This document shows positions 1 to 9,635 of a stretch of 64,000 nucleotides of DNA, piece by piece. A program made the position numbers and the translations under genes. The stretch covers positions 13,005-77,004 of the forward strand of contig JBIKWB010000025.1 in assembly GCA_044356555.1 (NCBI GenBank). The letters are read 5' to 3'. The number at the start of each line of letters is the position of its first letter. The stretch's first letter is position 1. Below the pieces are notes generated by a model. That model was given only the letters and a program-made list of their open reading frames with translations. It was not told where the DNA came from and ran no database searches. This stretch comes from Tous-C4FEB sp044356555. GTDB lineage: Bacteria; Verrucomicrobiota; Verrucomicrobiia; Opitutales; Opitutaceae.

Positions 1-54
1 CTGCTGTTCGCGCGCATTCGAAAAGGTGTGTTGGAGGCTCAAAAAGCGCGGTAA
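1..54 (+). CDS. C-terminal tail of an upstream gene (possibly tilS)
   Basis: An open frame enters from the left edge and ends at TAA (52-54), giving the tail LLFARIRKGVLEAQKAR. Only 17 residues are visible, so no domain can be read. The gene for tRNA(Ile)-lysidine synthetase often lies just before ftsH in bacteria, so tilS is a reasonable guess from context only. The 92-base gap before ftsH would allow cotranscription. Confidence 0.35.
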   Translation: MLFARIRKGVLEAQKAR

Positions 55-146
55 GGTATCAGTGGGATTGGACCTTCCTTTTCCTCGGGCAGCCAATTGA
101 CTTATTGCGCGGGAACATCAGGCTCCGTCATCCAGTCCATTTTTAA

Positions 147-2174
147 ATGTCTGACGCTGAAAATAACAAAAAGCCCCGTCGTCCCATTAAGAACCTGCCG
201 CCTGAACGTTTTCAGCCGAAGGTCCTTTTTATCTGGTTAGCGATATTTGCAGCTGTCGTGGCTTTGCTGGTGTGGTCGCCAGGGATTACCACAAGTCCGG
301 CCAAGTTAACGATTCAAGAGGTCATCGACAGGGCGGAGGCGGGAGAGGTCGCCAAAGGCACGATTAGCCCGGATTCTTCAGGTGGACGTGATTGGGTGTC
401 GATAAAGGGCGAGTTGGCTGAGAGTCAAAAATTGAAGGGGGAACGTGGCGTGGAGACGAATCAGTTCGTTGCCGCGGGCCGTCTGACCGATGCGAACATG
501 GAGCGGCTGCAAAAATCGAAGAAATTTGTGGAGCAACAATCGCAAACACTGTTGTCCGCAATTTTGGTCCAGGTGATTCCCTTTTTACTGATCATCGGGC
601 TGCTTTATTTTCTATTTGTTCGTCAGCTAAAACAGGCCGGACGCGGGGCCATGAGCTTTGGCAAAAGCAGGGCGAAACTGCTGACACGTGATCGGGATAA
701 GGTAACGTTTGCGGACGTCGCCGGTTGCGATGAAGCCAAAGAGGAGGTCAGCGAGGTCGTCGACTTCCTGAAAGATCCGAAGAAATTTACAAAGATGGGT
801 GGGAAGATCCCGCGTGGAATCTTATTGGTCGGCTCCCCGGGCACGGGAAAGACCCTTCTCGCGAAAGCGGTCGCGGGTGAGGCGGATGTGCCGTTTTTCA
901 GTATTTCAGGTTCAGATTTTGTTGAAATGTTCGTCGGTGTCGGCGCAAGCCGGGTGCGTGACATGTTTGAGCAAGGCAGGAAAAGTGCGCCTTGTTTGAT
1001 TTTCATTGATGAAATCGACGCGGTGGGTCGGCAGCGCGGAGCCGGTGTCGGTGGCGGTAACGATGAACGTGAGCAGACGCTAAATTCTCTTTTGGTGGAG
1101 ATGGACGGTTTCGACACCACCGAGGGTGTGATCATTATCGCAGCAACAAATCGCCCCGATGTGTTGGACAGTGCGTTGCTTCGTCCAGGCCGGTTTGATC
1201 GCCAAGTTCATGTCGATCTGCCCGACGTCGTGGGCCGGGAGCAAATTCTGCGTGTTCATGCAAAGAAGATTAACCTGGTGGATGCGATCGATCTGGCGGT
1301 TATCGCTCGCGGTACCCCGGGACTCTCTGGGGCTGAGTTGGCGAACTTACTCAACGAAGCCGCACTGCTTGCCGCGAGGCGGGATAAGAAGAAGGTGGAA
1401 ATGATTGATATCGACGATGCGCGCGAGAAGGTGCAGTTCGGTCGCGAACACCGGCGGTTGATGGATGACGATGAGAAGAAACTGACCGCTTACCACGAAG
1501 CTGGCCACGCCTTGGTGCAAGGTGTCTTGGATGATGGCACCATGCCGGTTCACAAAGTAACGATCATCCCGCGAGGCCGAAGTTTGGGTAGCACGATGTT
1601 TATACCAAAGAAGGACCTGCTGACGCACGCGATGAAACGGATGTTGAATCAAATTGCGATGGGGTTGGGGGGCCGAATCGCGGAAGAGTTGGTGCTCGGC
1701 GATATCTCGAGTGGTGCTGCCGGCGACATCAAGCAGGTTACCAAGATTGCCCGCCACATGGTCTGCGATTGGGGAATGAGCCCACTTGGTCCAATTTCGT
1801 TCGGGGATAATCAGGATACGGTGTTCCTTGGTAGGGAGATTACGCGTTCAGAGAATGTTTCCGAGGAAACGGCTCGGAAAATTGACGTCGAAATCCATCG
1901 AATCATCACGGAGCAATATGCTCGCGCGACCCAACTGATCACCGGGCATAGATCGGCCCTCGACAAGATCGCCGAAGCGTTGCTGGAGCACGAGACGATC
2001 GAGGGTAAGCACGTGCTGGAAATTATCCAACACGGCGAACTTCGCTCGGCCGTGATTGTCGCGCCGCCTTCAAAATATTCGGAGAAAGCGATCGAGAAAA
2101 AGTCGGCCGAAAAACCTGCGGCGAACGAATCAATTGACCCTGGCAGCCCGGCGGCAGCACCGAATCCCGCTTAG
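147..2174 (+). CDS. ftsH: ATP-dependent zinc metalloprotease FtsH
   Basis: Membrane-anchored AAA+ protease that extracts and degrades membrane and unstable cytosolic proteins. The 675-residue protein has a first membrane segment at about residues 26-44, a periplasmic FtsH extracellular domain, and a second membrane segment at about 138-160. The AAA module follows, with Walker A GSPGTGKT near residue 229, Walker B LIFIDEID, and the second region of homology ending in RPGRFDRQ. The zinc site HEAGH is near residue 450. The C-terminal tail, from about residue 640, is low-complexity and rich in Lys, Ala and Pro. Length and motif order are normal for the family. The start ATG lies in an A/T-rich stretch with no strong Shine-Dalgarno sequence. 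Confidence 0.97.
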   Translation: MSDAENNKKPRRPIKNLPPERFQPKVLFIWLAIFAAVVALLVWSPGITTSPAKLTIQEVIDRAEAGEVAKGTISPDSSGGRDWVSIKGELAESQKLKGERGVETNQFVAAGRLTDANMERLQKSKKFVEQQSQTLLSAILVQVIPFLLIIGLLYFLFVRQLKQAGRGAMSFGKSRAKLLTRDRDKVTFADVAGCDEAKEEVSEVVDFLKDPKKFTKMGGKIPRGILLVGSPGTGKTLLAKAVAGEADVPFFSISGSDFVEMFVGVGASRVRDMFEQGRKSAPCLIFIDEIDAVGRQRGAGVGGGNDEREQTLNSLLVEMDGFDTTEGVIIIAATNRPDVLDSALLRPGRFDRQVHVDLPDVVGREQILRVHAKKINLVDAIDLAVIARGTPGLSGAELANLLNEAALLAARRDKKKVEMIDIDDAREKVQFGREHRRLMDDDEKKLTAYHEAGHALVQGVLDDGTMPVHKVTIIPRGRSLGSTMFIPKKDLLTHAMKRMLNQIAMGLGGRIAEELVLGDISSGAAGDIKQVTKIARHMVCDWGMSPLGPISFGDNQDTVFLGREITRSENVSEETARKIDVEIHRIITEQYARATQLITGHRSALDKIAEALLEHETIEGKHVLEIIQHGELRSAVIVAPPSKYSEKAIEKKSAEKPAANESIDPGSPAAAPNPA

Positions 2175-2295
2175 TTTGCAGTTAAGGTTCAGGGTCGATC
2201 CAAAGCTTTGGTTACGTTCCGGGGGCCAAGTTTGATTAGAGAGAATTCGCGCTTGGTTTCTGATCGTCTCGTCAGCATCTTTCCGCCCTTTATTT

Positions 2296-3654
2296 ATGAA
2301 AATTTGTTGTATCGGCGCGGGTTATGTCGGTGGTCCAACGATGGCGATGATTGCCTTCAAGGCACCCGGTATTCAGGTAACCGTGGTCGACATGAATGCG
2401 GCCAGGATCGCAGCTTGGAACTCCGATACTTTGCCAATTTATGAGCCCGGCCTCGATGACGTTGTGAGGCAATGTCGGGGTAAAAATCTGTTCTTTTCGA
2501 CGGATGTAATCGGCACGATCAAAGCGGCAGAGGTGATCTTTGTCGCCGTCAACACACCGACAAAGAGTTACGGGGTGGGCGCGGGGAGAGCCGCCGATTT
2601 GCGATATATAGAATCGGTCGCGCGCACGATTGCCGAGGTTTCTGATGGCTCGAAAATCATCGTCGAAAAATCGACTATTCCTGTAAAGACCGCCGAAACC
2701 ATCAAGGACATCTTGGCCGCAAATTCGCGTGGAGCGAAGTTTCAGGTTCTTTCGAATCCCGAATTTTTGGCCGAAGGCACTGCAATTGCCGATTTGCTCA
2801 ACCCGGATCGCGTGCTGATTGGCGGCGAGCGAACACCGGAGGGCGAGTTGGCGGTAAAGACTTTGGTCAGCGTTTATGCTAATTGGGTTCCGTTAGATCG
2901 AATCATCACCACCAATCTGTGGTCGTCTGAGTTATCGAAGCTAGTGGCGAATGCGTTTTTAGCCCAACGGATATCTTCGATTAACTCGATTTCTGCGCTG
3001 TGCGAGGCCACCGGAGCGGACGTGGACGAGGTTGCGAATGCAATTGGAAGGGACTCACGCATCGGGTCCAAATTTTTGAAGGCGTCAGTCGGATTTGGCG
3101 GCTCTTGTTTTCAAAAGGATATTTTGAATCTGGCGTACCTTTGCGAGAAATTCGGGCTACCCGAGGTCTCTGCTTATTGGGAAAGCGTGGTGAAGATGAA
3201 TGACTGGCAAAAGCATCGTTTCGCGGCCCGAATTGTGAGCTCTCTGTACAACAGTGTCGCTGGGAAGCGGATCGCAGTGCTCGGGTTTGCGTTCAAGAAA
3301 GATACAAATGACACCCGGGAGTCAGCGGCCATCGCGGTCTGCCAAGATTTGCTCGATGAACAGGCTAACGTTGTGGTTTATGATCCGAAAGTGTCGGCCG
3401 TTGAGGTTAATCGCGATCTATTCGGCGCGAACACGCCCAATCCAAGGCTTTCGGTAGCAAACGACCCCTATGCAGCCGTGGTTGGAGCTCATGCCTTGGC
3501 GGTCCTAACTGAGTGGGACGAGTTCAAGCGGTTGGATTTCGCCAAGATCTACGATGCAATGGCAAAGCCAGCTTTTATTTTTGACGGGCGAAATATTCTG
3601 GAATTGGACAAGTTGAAAGTGCTCGGTTTTAGGACCAGCGGGATCGGTAAGTGA
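2296..3654 (+). CDS. ugd: UDP-glucose 6-dehydrogenase
   Basis: Oxidises UDP-glucose to UDP-glucuronate in two NAD+-dependent steps, supplying precursors for surface polysaccharide. The 452-residue protein begins with a Rossmann motif, GAGYVGGPTMAMIA. Its substrate-binding region includes LSNPEFLAEGTAI. The catalytic cysteine lies in GFGGSCFQKDILNL (about residue 271). A C-terminal UDP-binding Rossmann domain follows (VLGFAFKKDTNDTRES). The GGPT form of the first motif and the FQKD form of the catalytic motif resemble animal and plant UGDH more than the short bacterial Ugd. Cytosolic. It stands alone between ftsH and the SurA-like gene, with no clear operon partner. Confidence 0.95.
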   Translation: MKICCIGAGYVGGPTMAMIAFKAPGIQVTVVDMNAARIAAWNSDTLPIYEPGLDDVVRQCRGKNLFFSTDVIGTIKAAEVIFVAVNTPTKSYGVGAGRAADLRYIESVARTIAEVSDGSKIIVEKSTIPVKTAETIKDILAANSRGAKFQVLSNPEFLAEGTAIADLLNPDRVLIGGERTPEGELAVKTLVSVYANWVPLDRIITTNLWSSELSKLVANAFLAQRISSINSISALCEATGADVDEVANAIGRDSRIGSKFLKASVGFGGSCFQKDILNLAYLCEKFGLPEVSAYWESVVKMNDWQKHRFAARIVSSLYNSVAGKRIAVLGFAFKKDTNDTRESAAIAVCQDLLDEQANVVVYDPKVSAVEVNRDLFGANTPNPRLSVANDPYAAVVGAHALAVLTEWDEFKRLDFAKIYDAMAKPAFIFDGRNILELDKLKVLGFRTSGIGK

Positions 3655-3819
3655 TACCCTGTTCCACGGCGGAACCGGTCTCGGGCGAGGAACGGGCGCG
3701 TTTTTTTGGTGTTTTTCCCGCTGAGCATGGATGTTTTGACTAAAATCGGATCACACCCGCACAGACCAATTCGACCTTGCTTCACCTGAGCTGCGACCTA
3801 ATTTTCTGACTTTATCCCT

Positions 3820-5490
3820 ATGATTTCTTGGATTCAAAGCACCTTCCAGCGGCACCTCAAATTGGTTTTTGGCGTGTTGCTGGCTGTCATTATTGTTTCT
3901 TTCGTTTTTACGATCGGAGCTTCGCCAGGAGTTGGTCCGGCCGACCAACAGACCATAAAGCGGGAGTTTTTTGGCTATAACTTGAACTCAACGGAAGATC
4001 AGCAGCGAGTAATGGGCGACGCCGGATTGAGTGCCAGTTTGCAAGTGGGCTACGGCCTTGAGGCCGAACAGATTCAAAACTACGCATTCCAGCGCGTTGC
4101 TTCTCTTGAACTGGCGAAAAAAATCGGCCTTCCCGTCACGAACACCGGCGAAATTGCGGATCAGATCAAGACACTCCGCGCATTCACGGACGATGACGGC
4201 AAATTCGATCCGAAGCGTTACGCGACTTTCAGGGATAACCTCAAAACGAACCCACGTCTCACCGAAGCGGATATTGCCCGGGTGATTGGGGACGATGTTA
4301 AGGCTGAAAAGATCCAGAAATTGCTGGGCGGCCCTGGCTATGTGCTTTCGGCGGACGTGAAGTCGCAATTAGCCCGCGCTGACACTTCGTGGAGTCTGAT
4401 TGTAGCGAATGTCGATTATGCGTCGTTTAATCCGGAAATCCCGCAAACCGACACCGATTTGACCAAATATTTCGAAGAGAACTCGTTTCGCTATGAAGTT
4501 CCGCCGAAGATTTCCGCAAGCTACGTAGAGTTTCCGGCGACTGATTACTTGGCTTCGGTTGCCCTTTCCGACTCGGAGGTTCAAGCCTACTATGATTCAA
4601 ACCCAAGTCGGTTTCCAAAACCGACTTCAGATCCGAAAGTTCTGACTCCGATCAAAACGGACGCTGTCTCGGACTTTGCAGCGGTCCGTCCCCAAGTCGA
4701 GCTGGCTCTCCGCTTCGAGCGGGCTAGGCGTCTAGCTGCCAAGGCGGCCAGCGACTTTGTGTTTGGGTTGTATGAGTTAAAGGTTACTGCCGATTCACCG
4801 GCGTTGGCTAAGTTTATCGCGGCGCATAAGCATCCGCAGAAAATCTTGGCACCGTTCACGCGAGAGTCCGGACCGGCCGAGTTCGGGGGGGATGCCGCGG
4901 CCGCCGCCCAAGAAGCATTTAAGCTCAGTAAAGAAAGGGTGTATTCTGAAGCCGTCGCGACGAACGCGGGGGCGGCAGTTCTTTTTTGGAAAGATACCCT
5001 CCCGGCCCGAAAACCGGCCCTTTCGGAAGTAAAGTCGAAGATTGCATCGGACTTTTCTGAAAACGAAAAGCGCAAGCGCTTCGTTGAACTCGGTCGTACC
5101 TTGCGTGCTTTGATCGAAAATCGTTTGAAGGCAGGCGATACCTTCGAGAAGGCCGCGGTTGCCGCCGTGGAGGGTAGTTCGGCCAAGATCGAGCTGAAAT
5201 CCATCCCCGCGTTCTCACTTAGAAACCGAACGCAAGATGTTGATTTTTCGATATTGAGCGCGACCGAGCGTCTCGAGAAAGGGCAGGTTTCGGATCTCCT
5301 TATCGCAGTAGATAAAGGCACATTTGTGTATGTGGCAGCCAAGCAAGTTCCGGACTTTTCTGTTGCGAACCCATTGTTTACTGAAACTCAAAATCAGATT
5401 GCGACCTACACTGCGCGACTGGGTTCGAGCGCCTATCTTGCCGAGATGGTAGAGGCGGAACTTAAGCGCTCTGAACCTCCCGCAAAGTAA
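3820..5490 (+). CDS. SurA/PpiD-like periplasmic folding factor
   Basis: A 556-residue protein with one N-terminal membrane anchor (about residues 14-34), followed by a large SurA_N/PpiD-type domain and a degenerate parvulin-like region (about 230-400). This architecture matches PpiD-type periplasmic chaperones that hold outer-membrane proteins during export. No intact parvulin active site can be confirmed by eye, so it may be a chaperone without prolyl-isomerase activity. The C-terminal third is rich in charged helices. Its nearby neighbours include a TolC-type outer-membrane protein, which fits an envelope role. The start is the first ATG, directly before the membrane segment. Confidence 0.75.
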   Translation: MISWIQSTFQRHLKLVFGVLLAVIIVSFVFTIGASPGVGPADQQTIKREFFGYNLNSTEDQQRVMGDAGLSASLQVGYGLEAEQIQNYAFQRVASLELAKKIGLPVTNTGEIADQIKTLRAFTDDDGKFDPKRYATFRDNLKTNPRLTEADIARVIGDDVKAEKIQKLLGGPGYVLSADVKSQLARADTSWSLIVANVDYASFNPEIPQTDTDLTKYFEENSFRYEVPPKISASYVEFPATDYLASVALSDSEVQAYYDSNPSRFPKPTSDPKVLTPIKTDAVSDFAAVRPQVELALRFERARRLAAKAASDFVFGLYELKVTADSPALAKFIAAHKHPQKILAPFTRESGPAEFGGDAAAAAQEAFKLSKERVYSEAVATNAGAAVLFWKDTLPARKPALSEVKSKIASDFSENEKRKRFVELGRTLRALIENRLKAGDTFEKAAVAAVEGSSAKIELKSIPAFSLRNRTQDVDFSILSATERLEKGQVSDLLIAVDKGTFVYVAAKQVPDFSVANPLFTETQNQIATYTARLGSSAYLAEMVEAELKRSEPPAK

Positions 5491-5908
5491 GGTCCGGTGT
5501 GGTTCTCTCTGAGCCGAGGCGCGAACGTATGCCTCGGGCTTTCGGTGAACACATTTGACTTGAGACGAGTAAAGCAACCTCAACCTGTGACCGGGGCGAG
5601 AGCTCTGCATTCGGACGAGATGTAATAAGGCCCATTCAATGGCTTTGAGTGGAAAGTCGTGCTTGAAGATCTCGTTCAGTAGTTTTTCGGTCAAAGATTC
5701 TTCGTTCCGTGCGATTATACACTTGGTTCGTACGTAGGTCGAAGCTGCAGTGATTCCTTGAAACTTTAGGCAGCAAGGTCCGTCTCGCCGGACAACCGGT
5801 TGTTCGTCGTAAGGTCTTTCTATCCAATCTGAGTGAGGACCTTAAAAACCAGTAACTTTCGTACTGCACAGGTGTTTTCCTTTTGATCGTCTACTCAACA
5901 TAATCTTT
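5491..5908. other. 418-bp gap without a convincing gene
   Basis: Neither strand has a frame that reads like a real protein. The stretch is less GC-rich than its surroundings. It contains an inverted repeat (TAAGGTC at 5810-5816 against GACCTTA at 5838-5844) and a short GTCCG/CGGAC hairpin nearby, so it could hold the leader of the following TolC-like gene or a small RNA. Nothing specific is recognised. Confidence 0.4.
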
Positions 5909-7414
5909 ATGCCAAGAATCCTAGTCCGAAAAATCGTCACGATTCTATCACTCTGCAGTGCCACGTTTAGTTTTGGCCAAGGCACCACGGCGACTTCGGT
6001 CACGGCGCCGCCCCCGTTGACTCTCGAGGAGTGTATTCAGCGAGCGATGCGAAAGAATTTTGACTTACAGATTCAAGGGCTCTCTTCGGAAATCGCCAAG
6101 GAGGCGTTAAACGTGGCGAGTGCGGATTTCGATCCAACTTTCACCGCCACCACACGCCGAAATTTAAATCAGTCTGCCGCTACGACCAGTCGATTGGACG
6201 GAACGGCCGCCAGCGGTCCGAGGAGTGACAATACGGTCTTTTCCGTCGGTGCCAGCCAACGGGTCGGAACCGGCGGCACGGTCAGCGTGGCAGGAAATAC
6301 GACGCGAGCCGCCACCAATTCGCTCAATTCCACGCTGAATCCCGCGTTTGGTAGCAGCGCGAGCGTTAGCCTTAGCCAACCTCTTTTGAAAGGGGCGGGT
6401 TCGAGCGTGGCGCGAGCCAATATTGATCGCAGCAAACTAGGGGTCGGTATCGCCCTGTTGAACTACAAGATCCGTGTCCTAACCGTTATCCGCGACACTG
6501 AGAATGCCTACTACAATTTGGCCTACGCTCGCGAGAACTTGATGGTCAAGCGCCGCAGTTTGGAGCTTGCCGCCAAGCTCTTCGAGGAAAACAAGGTTCG
6601 TAAATCGACCGGAGTGGCGACGGATCTTGATGTGCTGACTGCCGAGGTTGGCGTCGCCAACTCTCGTCGGGCAGTCGTCCAAGCGGAACAAGCCGTCAGC
6701 GATAGGGAAGATTCACTCTCAACACTCACCGGGGAGTTTGGATTTAACAGTCGCCCCGGCGAGGTTAAGTTCGGCGACTACACCGAAGGTGCTCCTTCCT
6801 TCGACTTGGTCTATAAGTTGGCGCGGGATCGTTCGCCTGATTTCTTGGTCACGCAGGCTCAGATCAAGCAGATAGAAATCGATGCCCGCACGGCCAAGCA
6901 GGCCGCTTTACCGGGGCTAAATCTGGACACTGGGGTTGGCTATACTGCTACAGAACGATCTTACGGCGACGCAATCGGCAACCTGCCCGATGGAAACGGG
7001 TACAACTGGAATGTTGGGCTCTCGGTTTCCGTTCCGTGGGGTTTGCATGCCGATAAAGCGCGATTGAGGACTGCCAAAATTAGCCTGCTCCAGCAGCAAA
7101 CCCGTTTGCAGCAGTTGGATCAGAATCTGCTAGTGAACGTGCGCGGTTCAGTTCGGGCGGTAGAAACTAATATCGTTGCGGTTGAGATCGCGGGTAAGGC
7201 CACGGAACTCAGCCAGAAGCAATATGAACTTCAGAAGGCGCGCTTTGATGCCGGTCTTTCGACCAGTCGACTCGTGCTCCAAGCTCAGGATGATCTCGAG
7301 GCAGCTCGGGTAAATGAGCTCCAATCCAAAGTGAGCCTCAGGGTGGCTTTGGCGGAGCTTCATCGCATCGATGGCAGTTCCCTTGAGCGTTATCGGATTG
7401 CGTTGCCGGAGTAG
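5909..7414 (+). CDS. TolC-family outer-membrane efflux protein
   Basis: Outer-membrane channel component that pairs with an inner-membrane pump and adaptor, neither of which is in this window. The 501-residue protein has a cleavable signal peptide (about residues 1-23, ending SFGQG). Two homologous halves of long amphipathic helices follow, rich in Ala, Gln and Arg (for example the stretches near residues 195-255 and 415-480), as in the OEP/TolC fold. LTLEECIQRAMRKNFDL near the N-terminus is the usual opening of mature TolC proteins. The substrate cannot be deduced. Confidence 0.9.
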   Translation: MPRILVRKIVTILSLCSATFSFGQGTTATSVTAPPPLTLEECIQRAMRKNFDLQIQGLSSEIAKEALNVASADFDPTFTATTRRNLNQSAATTSRLDGTAASGPRSDNTVFSVGASQRVGTGGTVSVAGNTTRAATNSLNSTLNPAFGSSASVSLSQPLLKGAGSSVARANIDRSKLGVGIALLNYKIRVLTVIRDTENAYYNLAYARENLMVKRRSLELAAKLFEENKVRKSTGVATDLDVLTAEVGVANSRRAVVQAEQAVSDREDSLSTLTGEFGFNSRPGEVKFGDYTEGAPSFDLVYKLARDRSPDFLVTQAQIKQIEIDARTAKQAALPGLNLDTGVGYTATERSYGDAIGNLPDGNGYNWNVGLSVSVPWGLHADKARLRTAKISLLQQQTRLQQLDQNLLVNVRGSVRAVETNIVAVEIAGKATELSQKQYELQKARFDAGLSTSRLVLQAQDDLEAARVNELQSKVSLRVALAELHRIDGSSLERYRIALPE

Positions 7415-7505
7415 TCGCTGACGTGACGTTTTTAGCTCCTATTCTGGGTGAGGCAGTTTGCGTGAGATGGGCTTTCTGTGAGGTTCAGTTCCCAATTTTT
7501 TGCTG

Positions 7506-8075
7506 ATGTTCCGTCCCGTAATTTTGATCCGCTTGGTCTTGTGGTCGTGGTTTTTGGGGTCTGTTTACGTTGGTTACACTTTGGCGTTACAGAGGCTGTC
7601 TCCCTCTGTCTTGCCGATCGTGGTGCTTGGTTGCACCTTGTGTGCGCTGTATCCGTATTTTCGATTTAGTTCCTTTCGAGCGTGGGTGGACGGACTCGAA
7701 ATGCGCGTCCTGCTTCAGATTCACATTGTTCGTTTTTTTGGGGTGTTTTTGTTAGTGTTATGGCGGCGTGGTGAATTGCCGTATGCCTATGCGGTTCCAG
7801 TTGGATTCAGCGACATTCTTATGGCCTCAAGCGCTCTGTTTTTGATCATCGCGCCTCTCAATAAAGTGCGTTGGCGCCAACTCCTGACGATTTGGAATGT
7901 TGCCGGCTCTTTGGGGCTGCTCCTGAGCGTTTATATCGGGGCGACAGCGGGCGCCGCCGCCCCCTTCCAGCTTCGGGCTCTCACGAGTCTGCCGCTCAGC
8001 CTTTCGCTCACTTTTTTCATTCCTCTGTTGTTTGCGACGCACGTCATCATTTTCGCGCGTTTACTTAAAAAGTAG
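7506..8075 (+). CDS. Small multi-pass membrane protein, unknown
   Basis: About 189 residues with five or six hydrophobic segments separated by short basic loops, ending in RLLKK. No catalytic motif is visible. I chose the ATG at 7506 because hydrophobic sequence begins right after it; a TTG at 7500 is an in-frame alternative. The family is not recognised. It lies 91 bases after the TolC-like gene on the same strand and could be cotranscribed, but nothing else links them. Confidence 0.65.
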   Translation: MFRPVILIRLVLWSWFLGSVYVGYTLALQRLSPSVLPIVVLGCTLCALYPYFRFSSFRAWVDGLEMRVLLQIHIVRFFGVFLLVLWRRGELPYAYAVPVGFSDILMASSALFLIIAPLNKVRWRQLLTIWNVAGSLGLLLSVYIGATAGAAAPFQLRALTSLPLSLSLTFFIPLLFATHVIIFARLLKK

Positions 8076-8141
8076 GCGCGCCTCGACGTATAATCCGCAG
8101 GCCTTTGCGGCCAAAAACAACCTTGATCCGGCTGCGTGAGG

Positions 8142-9611
8142 CTACGGGCGGTTGCCTGTCGTCAGTGAAGGTTTGGAATCTTTGAATGGGTGTTCGAGGA
8201 ACAGCTCTTCAAGAGATTTCTTGAAGAATGATTGGTGCCCCAGTCGCTCCAAAGCATCGTTATAGTGATGCAAGATCGGATCAATCTGCTCGAGAGCCTG
8301 ACCTATCGGATCATCGCCAAAGTTGTCGTCGAGGTTTTTGAATTCGTTGAGACTGATTCGGTTTAATGGCCGGGCCGGCTGATAGAGATATTCGGTAGCC
8401 GGCGTTCCGGGAGTAGGGCGCAATGTTGTAATCAGCTCCATCTGGACGAGGCGGTTGAGGCACTCGTTTAAAACCTGGGTGGGGACCTTGAGCATATCGC
8501 CCAGTTGGGCCGCCGAAGTGGCGGGCAAGCAGTTTTGAAATCTCCGACCGATAGTCAGAAGCACGACCAGAGAAAGGCGCTCCCGCATCGATTCGGATAG
8601 ACTGCCCCATGCGGCTTGGCTGTTACGAAAATGGACATTCTGGACGGCATAGCTAATTACGCCGCCAATGAGCACGTAGAGCCAAAAGATATACAATCCC
8701 AGCATGAATACCGGAAAGATGGCTAAGGAACCATAGAGGCTGCGTTCGAGAACTACGCGCTTCACGTAGAGCAGGGCGACGACATTGTTCAGCAAAAGCA
8801 GGGCGGCGACTACGACCGCCCCGACAAAGGCGGCTCGCCAGAAAACGTGAGTATTGGGAATCACCCGGTAAACAAGGGTCAAAAACCCGACGAGAAGCGG
8901 GAGTGCAAAAGCAGGCAACATCCACCGCAGTAACGCCTGTAAATCACTTCCACCAGGAGGCTGTTGGAAAACGTTTACGGCCGCACTTACCCCGAGCAGG
9001 GTTAGGATGGAGAAAAACAAGACCGCCCCGAGAGTCAGCGTGGTCCAATAAAAGACGATCCGCATTAAGAGTGAGCGGCCCAAACGGACGCCCCAAATGT
9101 CATTAAAGGCGTCCTCGATCGACTTGAAGAGCAGCAGAACGATCAGAATAAGCGAAAACACCCCCCCCCCGGCGGCTCCGGCCACGCCCGAGCGAGCCGC
9201 AGCAATGATGTCGCTAATCACTTTCACGACTTCAGGGCTTGCCGTGGTCGATGTCGGATTGCCGGCGGCGTCCAAGGAATTGAGCTGGCGCAATTGAGGC
9301 GCGACTTGCTCCATGAGCTCGGCGAGCCGGTTTGCGATCAGGCTTGGGTCGGTATCTTTGCCGAGAACAAATCCGCCGATCAGCACGGCGATCGCGACCA
9401 GCGGGGCCAAACCAAGAAGAGAGCCAAAACTCAGTGCTGCCGCCCGCGCAGGAATTTTTGTTTCATTGAAAACGGTCCAGGTAATGGATGTCACCCTGAG
9501 TGCGGCGTAGAGCCAGCCGCGCGGTGAATTGTCCTTCAGGTGGCTCGAGGACCAGATTTCTTTCCGGTAGAGTTTGGGAAGTCGGAGTCCTATTTCGATT
9601 AATCGCTTCAT
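8142..9611 (-). CDS. YihY/BrkB family membrane protein
   Basis: A 489-residue inner-membrane protein of the YihY/virulence-factor BrkB family (once mislabelled RNase BN). Six membrane segments fall between about residues 60 and 330, with the family signature GLYIFWLYVLIGGVISY. A C-terminal cytosolic region of about 150 residues (from about 340) reads like a winged-helix domain (SAAQLGDMLKVPTQVLNEC), as in the longer members. The function is not established for the family. A run of ten C bases at 9161-9170 lies inside the coding region (residues about 148-150, GGG) and leaves the frame intact here. Confidence 0.88.
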   Translation of the reverse strand: MKRLIEIGLRLPKLYRKEIWSSSHLKDNSPRGWLYAALRVTSITWTVFNETKIPARAAALSFGSLLGLAPLVAIAVLIGGFVLGKDTDPSLIANRLAELMEQVAPQLRQLNSLDAAGNPTSTTASPEVVKVISDIIAAARSGVAGAAGGGVFSLILIVLLLFKSIEDAFNDIWGVRLGRSLLMRIVFYWTTLTLGAVLFFSILTLLGVSAAVNVFQQPPGGSDLQALLRWMLPAFALPLLVGFLTLVYRVIPNTHVFWRAAFVGAVVVAALLLLNNVVALLYVKRVVLERSLYGSLAIFPVFMLGLYIFWLYVLIGGVISYAVQNVHFRNSQAAWGSLSESMRERLSLVVLLTIGRRFQNCLPATSAAQLGDMLKVPTQVLNECLNRLVQMELITTLRPTPGTPATEYLYQPARPLNRISLNEFKNLDDNFGDDPIGQALEQIDPILHHYNDALERLGHQSFFKKSLEELFLEHPFKDSKPSLTTGNRP

Positions 9612-9635
9612 GGAGAGCGACTGCCGTCCGCCACG

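Noticed and set aside
3655..3720. Terminator after the UDP-glucose dehydrogenase gene
   Set aside because: A run of seven T follows GC-rich sequence and a short GTTCC/GGAAC hairpin, but the hairpin is too far from the T-run and no other stable stem lies next to it.
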